Positions 18,305 through 27,413 are shown, numbered from the stretch's first letter. The stretch is 64,000 nt of DNA from Silvibacterium dinghuense (GCF_004123295.1 NZ_SDMK01000002.1:434001-498000), one strand, 5' to 3'. Translations and numbers: made by a program. Notes: generated by a model from the sequence alone, not told the origin.

Positions 18305-18790
18305 CTACATCTTATAGCGGCCAAGATCTTCGTCGTTAAGATTTTCCAGCCATTTCCGGACATCCTGAGAGGACGCCTGTTCGGCAGGATTGGGAAGGAC
18401 TTTCGCTGCCAGCAGCACGCTTTCATCGACGTAGATAGGGCAATCCGTACGCATGGCCAGGGCCAGGGCATCCGACGGACGCGCATCGAGAGCGATGATC
18501 TCGCCATTCTGCTCCATCCAGATGACCGCGTAGAAGGTGTCATCACGCAGTTCGGTCACAACCACACGCAGAACTTTAGCGTTCAGGCTGCGCACCAGCT
18601 CGCGGAGGAGATCGTGTGTCAGAGGACGCGTTGGCTGCGACTTTTCTATTTCGAGTGCGATGGCATTCGCCTCATAAAGGCCGACCCATATGGGCAGCAA
18701 GGTCTCACTGCCGGGATCCTTGAGCAGCACGATAGGCATGTGAGTCGAAGGATCGACCATCAGTCCGCGGATCTTCATCTCAATTTCCAT
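18305..18790 (-). CDS. Bifunctional nuclease family protein (DUF151)
   Basis: A 161-residue protein of the DUF151/BFN family, some members of which have nuclease activity or take part in stress response. Recognisable segments are PIVLLKDPGSETLLPIWVGL, AIALEIEKSQPTRPLTHDLL and LDARPSDALALAMRTDCPIY, all typical and complete. Its C-terminus carries a short charged tail of about 30 residues. It lies 33 bases after miaB on the same strand, so the two may share a transcript. Confidence 0.92.
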   Translation of the reverse strand: MEIEMKIRGLMVDPSTHMPIVLLKDPGSETLLPIWVGLYEANAIALEIEKSQPTRPLTHDLLRELVRSLNAKVLRVVVTELRDDTFYAVIWMEQNGEIIALDARPSDALALAMRTDCPIYVDESVLLAAKVLPNPAEQASSQDVRKWLENLNDEDLGRYKM

Positions 18791-18823
18791 CGATCGGTCC
18801 TCCCTTCTCCATGTGCCGCCATC

Positions 18824-20203
18824 TTAGAGCCCCATCGCCTCGCCGACCAGGCTATTGGGAAAACTCTGAGTCACCTTCACCTTCAAATAGCTTCCGATTG
18901 CCGGCAGGATCGTGGACCGGGTGGTGAAATTCAGGGTCTTATTCTGCGATGTGCGCCCGTTGACCTGTCCGCGTGCAGAGTTGTACCCCTCAACCATCAC
19001 TTCTACTTCTTCTCCTACATGCTTGGCATAGTTGACCCGCTGCAGCTCGCGCTGGCGATCGAGAAGAATCTGCAGACGCTGCGATTTCTCTTCCTCGGGA
19101 ATTGAGTCCGCCATCGTCACAGCCGGCGTATTCGGCCGCGGGGAGTACTTAAACGCGAAGACACCGTCATACTGCACGTCGGCCAGCATGTCGATCGTCT
19201 GCTCGAAGTCCTCCGGCGTCTCGCCCGGAAAGCCGACGATGATGTCGGTGGTCATGCTGATGGGGCGTCGCGCTGCCTTGATCCAGGCAATGCGCTCCAG
19301 ATACCACTCCCGCGTATATTCGCGCTGCATCAGGTGCAGCACGCGCGAGGAACCGCTCTGTACCGGCAGATGCACGTGATCGCAGAGCGAAGGCACGGCA
19401 TCGATTGCCTGGACGATGTCCTGTGTGAAGTCGCGCGGATGCGATGTCGTGAAGCGCACGCGCCGGATACCGGGAATCTCACCCACCGCCGCCAGCAGCT
19501 CCGCAAAGCTGCGCTTCCCTTCCTGATCACGATAGGAATTCACGTTCTGGCCGAGAAGCTGGATCTCGGTGTAGCCCTGGTCGGCCATGCGACGTGCCTC
19601 GGCAAGCACTGATGTCGAGGTACGGCTGCGCTCCTTGCCGCGGGTGTAGGGCACCACGCAATAGGCGCAGAACTTGTCGCAGCCCTCAATGATGGTGATG
19701 TAGCCACGATGCGGATTCGACCGCGCGGTGAACTCCGTCTCGAAAGTCTCTTCCGTCTGCCGGTCATCGAGACCGGTGATGCGGGTATTTCCCGCCTCGA
19801 GCTGGACCAGCATTTCCGGCAACTTATTGTAGGAAGCCGATCCGGAGACAAGCGAGACATAGGGAGCGCGCTCGAAGATCTTCTCGCCTTCCTGCTGCGC
19901 GACACAGCCGAGCACGCCGAAGCGCTTGCCCTGCCGATGGAGGCGCTTGTAATCATTCAGGCGATTAAAGACCTTCTGCTCGGCCTTATCGCGAATGGAG
20001 CAGGTGTTATAGAGGATGAGATCCGCATCCTCTTCATTTTCGACCTTGTCATATCCCTGCTGCACCAGCGTTCCGATGACTTTCTCCGAGTCATGGGCAT
20101 TCATCTGGCAGCCGAAGGTTTCGATATAAAAGGTCCGATGCGGAGCTTCCGCATGGGTAGTCTTGTGCGGGGCTTCCGCCGGATTTTTGACTGCGTCTGT
20201 CAC
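18824..20203 (-). CDS. miaB: tRNA-2-methylthio-N6-dimethylallyladenosine synthase MiaB
   Basis: MiaB is a radical-SAM enzyme that adds a methylthio group to i6A37 of tRNAs reading UNN codons. The N-terminal domain holds three Cys for the auxiliary [4Fe-4S] cluster (IETFGCQMN, NTCSIRDKAEQ and VLGCVAQQEG). The radical-SAM motif is GCDKFCAYCVVPYTRGKE, and the C-terminal TRAM domain follows from about residue 390. A GTG at 20203 is the likely start because it is preceded by GAAGG and gives the usual 459-residue length; the frame is open 34 codons further upstream over a Cys-rich, unlikely stretch. Confidence 0.95.
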   Translation of the reverse strand: MTDAVKNPAEAPHKTTHAEAPHRTFYIETFGCQMNAHDSEKVIGTLVQQGYDKVENEEDADLILYNTCSIRDKAEQKVFNRLNDYKRLHRQGKRFGVLGCVAQQEGEKIFERAPYVSLVSGSASYNKLPEMLVQLEAGNTRITGLDDRQTEETFETEFTARSNPHRGYITIIEGCDKFCAYCVVPYTRGKERSRTSTSVLAEARRMADQGYTEIQLLGQNVNSYRDQEGKRSFAELLAAVGEIPGIRRVRFTTSHPRDFTQDIVQAIDAVPSLCDHVHLPVQSGSSRVLHLMQREYTREWYLERIAWIKAARRPISMTTDIIVGFPGETPEDFEQTIDMLADVQYDGVFAFKYSPRPNTPAVTMADSIPEEEKSQRLQILLDRQRELQRVNYAKHVGEEVEVMVEGYNSARGQVNGRTSQNKTLNFTTRSTILPAIGSYLKVKVTQSFPNSLVGEAMGL

Positions 20204-20270
20204 GCCCTTCAGTATAAAGCAGCAGGAGCAGCAGGCTTGTAACCGGTAGAGGCAGTAGAGCGTGCAGGCA

Positions 20271-20276
20271 GGAGGG
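20271..20276 (+). promoter_or_regulatory. Strong ribosome binding site that points to a CTG start
   Basis: GGAGGG at 20271-20276 is followed after seven bases by CTG at 20284, in frame with the hotdog thioesterase. No ATG, GTG or TTG exists in that frame between the upstream stop (20215-20217) and the conserved Cys-rich N-terminus. Confidence 0.5.
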
Positions 20277-20283
20277 TAGACCC

Positions 20284-20745
20284 CTGAATAAGCAGCAGGA
20301 AACAAACGATGGACTGCGTCCGCTGGCTCACGGCGCTGCGCATCACTGCTTCGGCTGCGGCAAGGCCAACCGGTCCGGGCTGCGGCTGAATTTTCTGGTG
20401 AGCGATGAGGGACTTATCGTCTGCCGGACAAAGATTCCTGCCCGTTTCGAAGGGCCTCCAGGCTATGTCCATGGCGGAGTGATCGCTACCCTGCTGGACG
20501 AAGCGATGAGCAAAGCCAACCGTGCGTGCAACGTTATCGCCATGACGCGGCACCTTGAAGTCGACTACCGCCGCCCGGTTCCTTTGCGTTCGACGATTGA
20601 AATCACTGCCCGCCACCTGAAGGCAGAAGGCCGTAAGCACTTTTGTGAAGCGGAGATCCGCCTCCATGGTGAAACCTTGGCTTCAGGAAAGGCCCTGTTT
20701 ATCGCCGTAACGAAACAGTTCCTCCTCTCAAGGACGAAGGACTGA
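20284..20745 (+). CDS. Hotdog-fold thioesterase (PaaI/YigI-like), probable CTG start
   Basis: The protein of 153 residues has the N-terminal CFGCGKANRSGLRLNF motif seen in this thioesterase group, the hotdog helix with active-site signature GYVHGGVIATLLDEAMSKAN, and a normal C-terminal sheet ending in GKALFIAV. These enzymes hydrolyse acyl-CoA thioesters; the substrate is unknown. The conserved N-terminus lies upstream of the first standard in-frame start (GTG 20398), so CTG 20284 with GGAGGG seven bases upstream is proposed. An alternative is an ATG at 20309 with a frameshift before 20341. Its 3' end overlaps the convergent acyltransferase by 18 bases. Confidence 0.8.
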   Translation: MNKQQETNDGLRPLAHGAAHHCFGCGKANRSGLRLNFLVSDEGLIVCRTKIPARFEGPPGYVHGGVIATLLDEAMSKANRACNVIAMTRHLEVDYRRPVPLRSTIEITARHLKAEGRKHFCEAEIRLHGETLASGKALFIAVTKQFLLSRTKD

Positions 20746-21930
20746 GGACGAGGCTGTACGCACCGGCAGGATATAAGGCCTGAGCGCCTCCCGCAGAGAA
20801 TCCGTCCGTTTCTCGAAGCAAAACCAGAGAGTCTGCGCGTAAAGCAGGGCCATGGCAAAAATACCGAGTGCTAGAAGCAGTTGCTGAGCATCAGGCGCCA
20901 GCCGTATGCGTCCTGTTGCGCTGACCAGGAAAACGATCAGCGGCAGATGCACCAGATAGAGCGTGTAGGAAGAGCGGGAAAGCCAATGGGCAACGGTTTG
21001 ATATGGCAGAGCCGCCTCTCCTTGAGCGCAGGAGAGGACGACATAAACCAATGCTGCCGTAAAGACCGTGAGTACCGCATCGGACGCGTGGAAATGCGTC
21101 TGCTTGCACCATGCCAGACAGAGCGCGAGCGCGACTGCGAAGCAAACTATCAGAGCTGTGCGAGAAAGAGGCTTCGCCACGGGGAGCCGGGGTAGGTAGT
21201 GAATCGCCGCCCCGGCAAGCCAGGCCAGAAAGTACACCGCAATGAATGGTCCGACGAACCAGAGAATCGCGGCAAGCACGATGCCATGCAACATACGGGC
21301 AGATATCCGCACTTTTGGCAAAAACGCCAGCAAAAGCAGCGGAAATGCGAGGTAGTACCAGAATTCGTTCGCAAGGCTCCACAAGGGACCGTTCGAGCCA
21401 AAGACGGGAACGAGAATTCCCTGCAGATAGAGATAGTTTCCGGCCAGCGTCGTCAGGTGGAGATGAGCTGCGACAGGAGTCGTCAATTCGTGGCTGCCAG
21501 AGCGGCCGCCATAAAGGCCGGCGCTCCCAAAGAGGTGCAGGCCGAGGAGATCGAACGCTCCGCCGAGCAACAGCGCAGGCAGCAGCACCATGTAAAGGCG
21601 GCTGAGCCTGTTCAGGAGATAACCCCGCCAGGACCAGCGGCCTGCGGAGAAGGATCGGAGTACGCTGCCGCCTACCAGGTAGCCGCTCAGTACAAAAAAG
21701 ATCATCACCCACTGGTGACCCAGCCCGCTTGCAAGGTAGAGCAGCGTCAGTGCAGGATTGTGATGCGGCAGCGTGGAGTAATCCGCAAGCAGCGTGTCGC
21801 GCAGATGGTTTGCGCAGACACCGACCGCCGCAATGCCGCGCAGCGCATCGAGGTGGGCGGACGCGGCACCATGCGGAACGGTGAGATTCGGAACCAGGCG
21901 GCGATGAGACGGGGCTACAGAATCAGACAT
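20728..21930 (-). CDS. Acyltransferase 3 family membrane protein (OafA/YrhL-like)
   Basis: A 400-residue integral membrane protein with about ten helices. The family signature is at the start: HLDALRGIAAVGVCANHL, with the Arg and His of the active region, and later WVMIFFVLSGYLVGG and LWSLANEFWYYLAFPLLL. Members add acetyl or other acyl groups to sugars of O-antigen, peptidoglycan or secreted glycans. The nearby flippase and glycosyltransferase genes suggest a surface polysaccharide. The exact acceptor is not known. Confidence 0.92.
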   Translation of the reverse strand: MSDSVAPSHRRLVPNLTVPHGAASAHLDALRGIAAVGVCANHLRDTLLADYSTLPHHNPALTLLYLASGLGHQWVMIFFVLSGYLVGGSVLRSFSAGRWSWRGYLLNRLSRLYMVLLPALLLGGAFDLLGLHLFGSAGLYGGRSGSHELTTPVAAHLHLTTLAGNYLYLQGILVPVFGSNGPLWSLANEFWYYLAFPLLLLAFLPKVRISARMLHGIVLAAILWFVGPFIAVYFLAWLAGAAIHYLPRLPVAKPLSRTALIVCFAVALALCLAWCKQTHFHASDAVLTVFTAALVYVVLSCAQGEAALPYQTVAHWLSRSSYTLYLVHLPLIVFLVSATGRIRLAPDAQQLLLALGIFAMALLYAQTLWFCFEKRTDSLREALRPYILPVRTASSSVLRP

Positions 21931-22117
21931 AAGCTACGTAGACGGCCAGCAGTCTCCGTAGCATGGCCCGTGGCTCCATTCTAGAGCCTGCGAGTCGGGC
22001 AAAGCCCCAACAAGCCGCCGCGAAACTGCTAAACTTGACCTTCCAAGTCAATTCGCACAGCGGGGCAAACCTGGCCTCCAACCAAGCCCACCCGCCCGCA
22101 ATGAGAGAGGTTAGACA

Positions 22118-23092
22118 ATGGCAGAGCAGGCAAACACGAACGGATATACGAACACCAGCCTCCGGCTGAAGGTGGGACTCGCCGAGATGCTGAAGGGCGG
22201 CGTGATCATGGACGTCATGGACGTCGAGCAGGCAAAGATCGCCGAGGCCGCCGGTGCCGTCGCCGTCATGGCGCTGGAGCGTGTGCCCGCGATGATCCGC
22301 GCCGAGGGCGGCGTGGCCCGCATGGCGAACCCCAAGCTGATCCGCGAAATTATCGCAGTCTCGTCCATCCCGGTGATGGCCAAGGCCCGTATCGGCCACT
22401 TCGCCGAAGCGCAGATTCTGCAGCAACTCGGCGTCGATTTCATCGACGAGAGCGAAGTGCTGACCATGGCGGATGAGGTTCACCACATCGACAAGCACGC
22501 CTTCAAGACGCCCTTTGTCTGCGGCGCGCGCGACCTGGGTGAGGCCCTGCGCCGTATCGCCGAAGGCGCGGCCATGATCCGCACCAAGGGCGAAGCCGGC
22601 ACCGGCGACGTGATTCACGCGGTCAAGCACATGCGCCAGATCGTGCAGGAGATGAAGCAGCTGACCGTGCTGAGCGACCAGGAGCTCTACCTGGCGGCCA
22701 AGAACCATCGCGCCCCCTACGAACTGGTGAAGATGGTAGCCCAGACCGGCAAGCTTCCCGTGCCGAACTTCTCGGCGGGCGGTATCGCCACCCCGGCCGA
22801 CGCATCCCTGATGATGCAGCTCGGCGCCGAGTCGGTCTTCGTCGGCTCCGGCATCTTCATGAAGGAGCGCGCCACGCCACTCGACGTCTCGGTGAACGAG
22901 AAGGGCGAGCCCAACAACCCCGAGGAGCGCGCCGAGGCCGAATCGCGCGCCAAGGCCATCGTGATCGCCACCACGCACTACAACGATCCTGAAATCCTGG
23001 CCAAGGCCAGCGAAGACGTGAAGGGCTCGATGAAGGGCCTGGCCGTCGCAGCGATTGAAGAGCGCGAACTCCTCCAGACCCGCGGGAACTAG
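22118..23092 (+). CDS. pdxS: Pyridoxal 5'-phosphate synthase subunit PdxS
   Basis: PdxS condenses ribose 5-phosphate, glyceraldehyde 3-phosphate and ammonia to pyridoxal 5'-phosphate. The TIM barrel is complete: [20 protein letters not shown] with the catalytic Asp, [19 protein letters not shown] with the first Lys, [17 protein letters not shown] with the second Lys, and [18 protein letters not shown]. At 324 residues it exceeds the usual 294 or so through an N-terminal lead of about 10 and a charged insert of about 15-20 after GSGIFMKE ([18 protein letters not shown]). It works with PdxT, encoded 153 bases downstream beyond a hairpin. Confidence 0.97.
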   Translation: MAEQANTNGYTNTSLRLKVGLAEMLKGGVIMDVMDVEQAKIAEAAGAVAVMALERVPAMIRAEGGVARMANPKLIREIIAVSSIPVMAKARIGHFAEAQILQQLGVDFIDESEVLTMADEVHHIDKHAFKTPFVCGARDLGEALRRIAEGAAMIRTKGEAGTGDVIHAVKHMRQIVQEMKQLTVLSDQELYLAAKNHRAPYELVKMVAQTGKLPVPNFSAGGIATPADASLMMQLGAESVFVGSGIFMKERATPLDVSVNEKGEPNNPEERAEAESRAKAIVIATTHYNDPEILAKASEDVKGSMKGLAVAAIEERELLQTRGN

Positions 23093-23180
23093 CCGTTCAG
23101 GCACACGCGGCTTCGCCGCTTTCTTGCGGGTGACGATGCTTTTGGCGCTTCCTTTGGTCGCGATCCTGGAGCGTAGGAAC

Positions 23181-23211
23181 AAAAGGGACCGGGCTTCTGC
23201 CCGGTTCTTTT
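23181..23211 (+). terminator. Intrinsic terminator between pdxS and pdxT
   Basis: The stem accgggc (23188-23194) and gcccggt (23199-23205) closes a ttct loop, flanked by A-rich sequence before and TCTTTT after. It would end or attenuate transcription from pdxS before pdxT. Confidence 0.65.
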
Positions 23212-23245
23212 CATTGGATAGACTTGAGAAAGACAGGACGACGCT

Positions 23246-23845
23246 TTGACTGAGATTGCTGAACAGAAGCCGCGTATCGGTGTGCTTGCCATCCAGGGCG
23301 ACTTTGCCGCCCATGCTGAAGCTCTCCGCGAAGCCGGGGCGGAAGCCGTGCTAGTGCGCAAGCCGGCAGAACTTGCCGGGGTAGAAGGCCTCGTCATCCC
23401 CGGCGGTGAATCGACCACCTTCCTGCGCTTCCTTGAGCGCGACGGTTTCCTCGGCGCACTGCAGGAGTTCGTGCAGACACGGCCAACCTTTGGCACCTGT
23501 GCCGGCTGCATCCTGCTGGCAAAAGAGGTCCGCAACCCCGCGCAGCGCAGTCTTGGCGTCCTGGACGTCACGGTTGAGCGCAACGCCTACGGGCGGCAGA
23601 TCGACAGCATTATCGAGACATCCCAGACCGCGCTTGAAGGCGGCCCGCTCGAGCTGGTCTACATCCGCGCTCCCCGGATTGTGCGTTCCGGTGAAGGCGT
23701 CAAGGTACTGGCCGAGCGCGATGGCTTCCCTGTCCTCGTCGAGCAGGATCACCTGATGGCTGCGACCTTCCACCCCGAGCTTTCCCTGGATCGCCGCGTA
23801 CACCAGCGCTTCGTCGATCTGGTGCGCAGCCGCACCACAGCCTGA
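23246..23845 (+). CDS. pdxT: Pyridoxal 5'-phosphate synthase glutaminase subunit PdxT
   Basis: PdxT hydrolyses glutamine and channels ammonia to PdxS. The class-I glutaminase triad is present: the nucleophile Cys in TFGTCAGCILLA and the His and Glu in ATFHPELS. GVLAIQGDFAAHAEAL and VIPGGESTTFLRFL are family signatures. A TTG start is used; no ATG fits ahead of the conserved N-terminus. Length of 199 residues is normal. The C-terminal stop lies 13 bases before the oxidase subunit II gene, so transcription may run on into that operon. Confidence 0.96.
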   Translation: MTEIAEQKPRIGVLAIQGDFAAHAEALREAGAEAVLVRKPAELAGVEGLVIPGGESTTFLRFLERDGFLGALQEFVQTRPTFGTCAGCILLAKEVRNPAQRSLGVLDVTVERNAYGRQIDSIIETSQTALEGGPLELVYIRAPRIVRSGEGVKVLAERDGFPVLVEQDHLMAATFHPELSLDRRVHQRFVDLVRSRTTA

Positions 23846-23858
23846 GGCGCAGATTACG

Positions 23859-24635
23859 ATGCCGGCAAGCCACGCTCACTTCCCTGCCCTTGCCTCGCTC
23901 AAGCTGTACCTGCCTCCAGATGCGGTCCTGCACGGTGCGTCCTTCGACCGGCTGATGCGCTGGAACCTTATCGTGCTGCTGGTTTGCTTTGCCGCTTCCC
24001 AGGTCTGGATCGTTGTGGCCATGCTGCGCCAGAAGCGCTCCGGGAAGCCTCCGAATCCCCTCCTCCGCAGGACGCTGCTGGCCTTGCTGATCGCCCTGTA
24101 TGTTGCCATGGCCGTGACGGCACAACACCTCTGGGCTGCCAGCCGGTACCAGGGCGCGTCGCTCGAGGCCATGCAGGTGGAAGTCGTCGGTGAGCAGTTT
24201 CAGTGGTACTTCCGCTATCCCGGCGTGGACGCCGCTTTCGGTATCACCCGACCCGAGCTGGTCAACGCCGCAGCCGGAAACCCGCTCGGCATCGATCCTG
24301 CGGATGAAGCCGGTCGCGACGATTTTGTTTCCAGCGTGCTCATGGTACCCGCAGGCCGCGAAGTCGATCTCCGCATCCGCTCGCTGGACGTCATCCACGG
24401 CTTCTTCGTCCCTGCCATGCGTCTCAAGCAGAATGCGGTCCCGGGCATGCTTCTTCACGTGCACTTCACCCCTGCTGTCGTCGGTACCTACCCTATTCTC
24501 TGTACCCAGGTCTGCGGTGTCGGACATGCGCGCATGCAGGCATTGTTGAGAGTCGTACCGCAAGCCGACTACGACCATTGGCTCGCTCAGCGGGAGCAGG
24601 CCCACGCCAAAGCGATGCAGGGAGGCCCCCAATGA
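23859..24635 (+). CDS. ctaC: Cytochrome c oxidase subunit II
   Basis: Subunit II takes electrons from cytochrome c through its CuA centre and passes them to subunit I. Two membrane helices (about residues 33-58 and 74-94) are followed by a cupredoxin domain. The CuA ligands are complete: Cys215, Cys219, His223 and Met226 in CTQVCGVGHARM, with the upstream His in DVIHGFF. No fused cytochrome c domain is present, and there is no lipoprotein signal. The stop codon overlaps the subunit I start as ATGA. A 258-residue length is normal. Confidence 0.95.
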   Translation: MPASHAHFPALASLKLYLPPDAVLHGASFDRLMRWNLIVLLVCFAASQVWIVVAMLRQKRSGKPPNPLLRRTLLALLIALYVAMAVTAQHLWAASRYQGASLEAMQVEVVGEQFQWYFRYPGVDAAFGITRPELVNAAAGNPLGIDPADEAGRDDFVSSVLMVPAGREVDLRIRSLDVIHGFFVPAMRLKQNAVPGMLLHVHFTPAVVGTYPILCTQVCGVGHARMQALLRVVPQADYDHWLAQREQAHAKAMQGGPQ

Positions 24636-26314
24636 GTCGGATTTTCACTACCGATCACCGGCGCCTCGGGGTGCTTTATCTCTATTTATCGCTCGCCGCA
24701 GTCGTGGTGGGAACGCTGCTTTCGCTGCTCATTCGCATTCATCGCATCTGGCCTGACTGGCGTCTGCCGGTTTACGGCCTGATGAAACCTGAGGACTACC
24801 TTGCCCTCGTGACCATGCATGGCACCCTGATGGTCTTCTTCGTGCTCACGACCGCTCCGCAAAGCGGTTTTGCCAATCTTGTTTTACCGGCGCAGATCGG
24901 TGGCGGCCGCATGGCATTCCCCCGCCTGAACGCCGCCGCATTCTGGCTCGCGGTTCTTTCCTTTGTTGTTCTCCTGGCTGCGTTTTTTGTTCCGCAAGGC
25001 GCGCCCATCTCCGGCTGGACGCATTATCCGCCGATGAGCGCCGTCTCCGCCTCCGGCCCCGGACAGGGCGCGGGTATGGACATCTGGCTGGCGAGCATCG
25101 GCATCTTCTGCCTTTCCGCCTGGCTCAGCGCGGTCAACCTGCTGGCGACAATCCTGACGCAGCGCTGCTCCGGGATGAGCTGGACGCGGATGCCCATGAC
25201 CGTCTGGGGTTGGATGGTCGCCTCCATTCTCACGCTGCTGGCTTTCAGCGTGCTTCTCGCCGCCCTGCTGCTGCTTTTTTCCGATCGCCACCTCGGCTCG
25301 AGCTTCTTTGTGCCCATGGGCGATCTCGTCAATGGCCGTATTGTCGGCCACGGCGATGGATCGCCGCTGCTCTGGCTCCATCTCTTCTGGTTTTTCGGCC
25401 ATCCCGAGGTCTACATCGCCATCCTGCCCGGCATGGGCCTTGCAACCTCGATTTTTGCCAACTTTGCCCGGAGAACGGTTCGCGGATACAGGACCATGGC
25501 CGGAATGCTGGTCGCGATCGGCGGCCTCGGACTACTGGTCTGGGGACACCACATGTTCGTGAGCGGCATGAATCCCTATGCCGGTACCGCCTTTGCCCTC
25601 ACCACCATGGCTATCGCGGTTCCCAGCACCGTCGAAGTGCTGGGCTGGCTCGCGTTGCTCTCCCGTGGAGGTCTGCGTCTGACCACGCCGATGCTTTTCG
25701 CCCTCGGCTTTCTCTCCTTTTTCATCGCCGGAGGCCTTACCGGACCGCTCCTTGCGCAACCCGCGCTCGACGGCTACCTGCACAACACCTTCTTCGTCGT
25801 CGGCCACTTTCATCTGGTTATGGCCATGGCAGGCGTGTTCTCCATCTTTGCCGGCATCTACTACTGGTTTCCACTCCTCACCGGGCGCCGAATGAACGAG
25901 CTCGCCGGCAAGCTGCACTTCTGGATCAGTCTCTTCTGCGCCTACGGCACCTTTCTGCCCATGTACTTCTCCGGGCTCGCCGGCGAACCGCGCCACTATG
26001 AGCGCCTCGCCGGCCCGGCAACCAACTTTGCCGGTATCCTCGCCAACGAGCGTGGTATCACCTTTTCCGCCCTTACCCTCGGCGCCGCCCAGCTCCTGTT
26101 TCTCTGGAATGTCTTCCACAGCGCCCGCCGTGGAGAGCCCGCAGGACAGAATCCCTGGCAGGCAACGACGCTCGAATGGGCCCCTCCGGACGCACCACTT
26201 CGGGTCACCCACGGCCCCTACGATTACGAAGGATTTTCTGCCGTCACAAAGCAGGATACCTTCTCCTCAGAAGAGATACTTTGCCAGTGGGAAGCTGCAT
26301 CCAAACAGGAGTAA
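24632..26314 (+). CDS. ctaD: Cytochrome c oxidase subunit I
   Basis: The catalytic subunit of a haem-copper oxidase that reduces oxygen and pumps protons. Start at 24632 overlaps the subunit II stop. The 560-residue protein has about 12 helices. Haem and CuB ligands are visible: HGTLMVFFVLTT, FWFFGHPEVYIAILPG with the D-channel Glu and cross-linked Tyr, WGHHMFVSG, and FVVGHFHLVMAMAGVF with the two haem His. The FGHPEVY form is that of A-type oxidases. It is followed 26 bases later by subunit III. Confidence 0.96.
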   Translation: MSRIFTTDHRRLGVLYLYLSLAAVVVGTLLSLLIRIHRIWPDWRLPVYGLMKPEDYLALVTMHGTLMVFFVLTTAPQSGFANLVLPAQIGGGRMAFPRLNAAAFWLAVLSFVVLLAAFFVPQGAPISGWTHYPPMSAVSASGPGQGAGMDIWLASIGIFCLSAWLSAVNLLATILTQRCSGMSWTRMPMTVWGWMVASILTLLAFSVLLAALLLLFSDRHLGSSFFVPMGDLVNGRIVGHGDGSPLLWLHLFWFFGHPEVYIAILPGMGLATSIFANFARRTVRGYRTMAGMLVAIGGLGLLVWGHHMFVSGMNPYAGTAFALTTMAIAVPSTVEVLGWLALLSRGGLRLTTPMLFALGFLSFFIAGGLTGPLLAQPALDGYLHNTFFVVGHFHLVMAMAGVFSIFAGIYYWFPLLTGRRMNELAGKLHFWISLFCAYGTFLPMYFSGLAGEPRHYERLAGPATNFAGILANERGITFSALTLGAAQLLFLWNVFHSARRGEPAGQNPWQATTLEWAPPDAPLRVTHGPYDYEGFSAVTKQDTFSSEEILCQWEAASKQE

Positions 26315-26339
26315 GCTGTGTGCAGCAGGGAGCCGGAGC

Positions 26340-27101
26340 ATGCCCGCCACCTTCACTCGTCATTCCGTCGAGGTCGAGCGCAGAGATCCAGGGATCGGCG
26401 GCAAGCCCCCTGTCGATCGGCGGCCGACCGGCGGCGGAGGCGATGGAGATAACTGGGATGATCACCAGTCCGGCCGTCGCGGTCCACGAGAGCTGCTGAG
26501 CCGCTATCGGCTTGGTGTGCTCTTTGCCATGGCCGGGGATCTGATGTTCTTCGTTGCCATCGTAAGCGCTTTTTTTGTTCGTCAGAGTGCAGGCCACTTC
26601 GATGCCCGGGATAATTACGTCTCTGACTGGCGCCCCCTGGCGGTGCCGCCTATCCTGTGGCTGAATACGGCCGTCCTGCTCCTGAGCTCGATCACGATAG
26701 AGATTGGGCGGCGGCAGCTCTTCCGCGAGATCGATGTGATGGAAGAATGGCTCGGTCTCGGGCGGCCAGCTGTCAAACGCGCTGCGCCATGGCTGCTGGC
26801 TACGCTCGGTCTCGGTCTGCTCTTTCTCGCCGGGCAATGGATTGCCTGGAAGCAGCTGGTGCTGGCAGGATTCCGCTTCGACTCACCCGACCCGAGCAGT
26901 CACTTCTTCTACCTCATCACCGGCGCGCACGGAGCGCACCTGCTGCTCGGCCTGGTAGCGCTCATCGCTGCGCTGATCGGGCTTTCCCGCCTGAAGCGCG
27001 TAGAGCTCCGGCAGATTGCGGTGGACTGCACAGCCTGGTACTGGCACACCATGGGCCTCTTCTGGATTTTTCTCTTTGTGCTGCTGGTATGGTTCCAATA
27101 G
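26340..27101 (+). CDS. ctaE: Cytochrome c oxidase subunit III-like protein
   Basis: Start at 26340 (MPATFTRHSVEVERR) is the first sensible ATG after the subunit I gene and is preceded by a GGGAG sequence. The 253-residue protein has a Gly/Asp/Arg-rich N-terminal tail of about 50 residues, then five helices rather than the seven of mitochondrial subunit III. Family features are RLGVLFAMAGDLMFFVAIVSAF at the first helix, DPSSHFFYLITGAHGAHLL and the final YWHTMGLFWIFLFVLLVWFQ. It stabilises the oxidase core. It belongs to the same operon as subunits II and I. Confidence 0.92.
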   Translation: MPATFTRHSVEVERRDPGIGGKPPVDRRPTGGGGDGDNWDDHQSGRRGPRELLSRYRLGVLFAMAGDLMFFVAIVSAFFVRQSAGHFDARDNYVSDWRPLAVPPILWLNTAVLLLSSITIEIGRRQLFREIDVMEEWLGLGRPAVKRAAPWLLATLGLGLLFLAGQWIAWKQLVLAGFRFDSPDPSSHFFYLITGAHGAHLLLGLVALIAALIGLSRLKRVELRQIAVDCTAWYWHTMGLFWIFLFVLLVWFQ

Positions 27102-27104
27102 ACG

Positions 27105-27332
27105 ATGCCGCGACGCTGTTTCCCTGCCCTTATCCTCACCGCTTTTCTGATGCTGTGCGTTCCACGACTGCCTGCGCTGCAGGGTTGCAGCCTGTGCAAG
27201 GACACGACTGCCGGCTCCGCTCCGCGAGCCCAGGCGGCACTGCGGAAAGCGATTCTGGTTTTGGGAATTCCTGCTGGGGGGATCTTTGTGGGGCTGCTGC
27301 TGGTGGCGCGGAGATTTTCGCCGAAAGAGTAA
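27105..27332 (+). CDS. Small membrane protein with CxxC, end of oxidase operon
   Basis: A 75-residue protein starting three bases after the subunit III stop. It has a signal peptide or first helix (residues 5-24), a CSLCKD motif just after the likely cleavage site, and a second hydrophobic segment at about 48-68 ending in a basic tail. No family is recognised. The position and the Cys pair on the outer face allow a guess of copper handling or assembly help for the oxidase, which is only inference. Confidence 0.65.
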   Translation: MPRRCFPALILTAFLMLCVPRLPALQGCSLCKDTTAGSAPRAQAALRKAILVLGIPAGGIFVGLLLVARRFSPKE

Positions 27333-27413
27333 GAGATAGCGGAAATTTCGGGTCATCTGCCCGGCTTGCGCACCATGGCTATGCCCGGGCGCGCAAGCCG
27401 GTTGCAGGAGACT

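Noticed and set aside
22035-22051. ttgac-N7-gtcaa inverted repeat before pdxS
   Set aside because: Five-base arms are too short to call an operator, and ttgacc here has no matching -10 box.
21923-23314. 463-codon open frame on the minus strand
   Set aside because: Antisense of pdxS; rich in His, Asp, Gly and Val as expected from reading that gene backwards.
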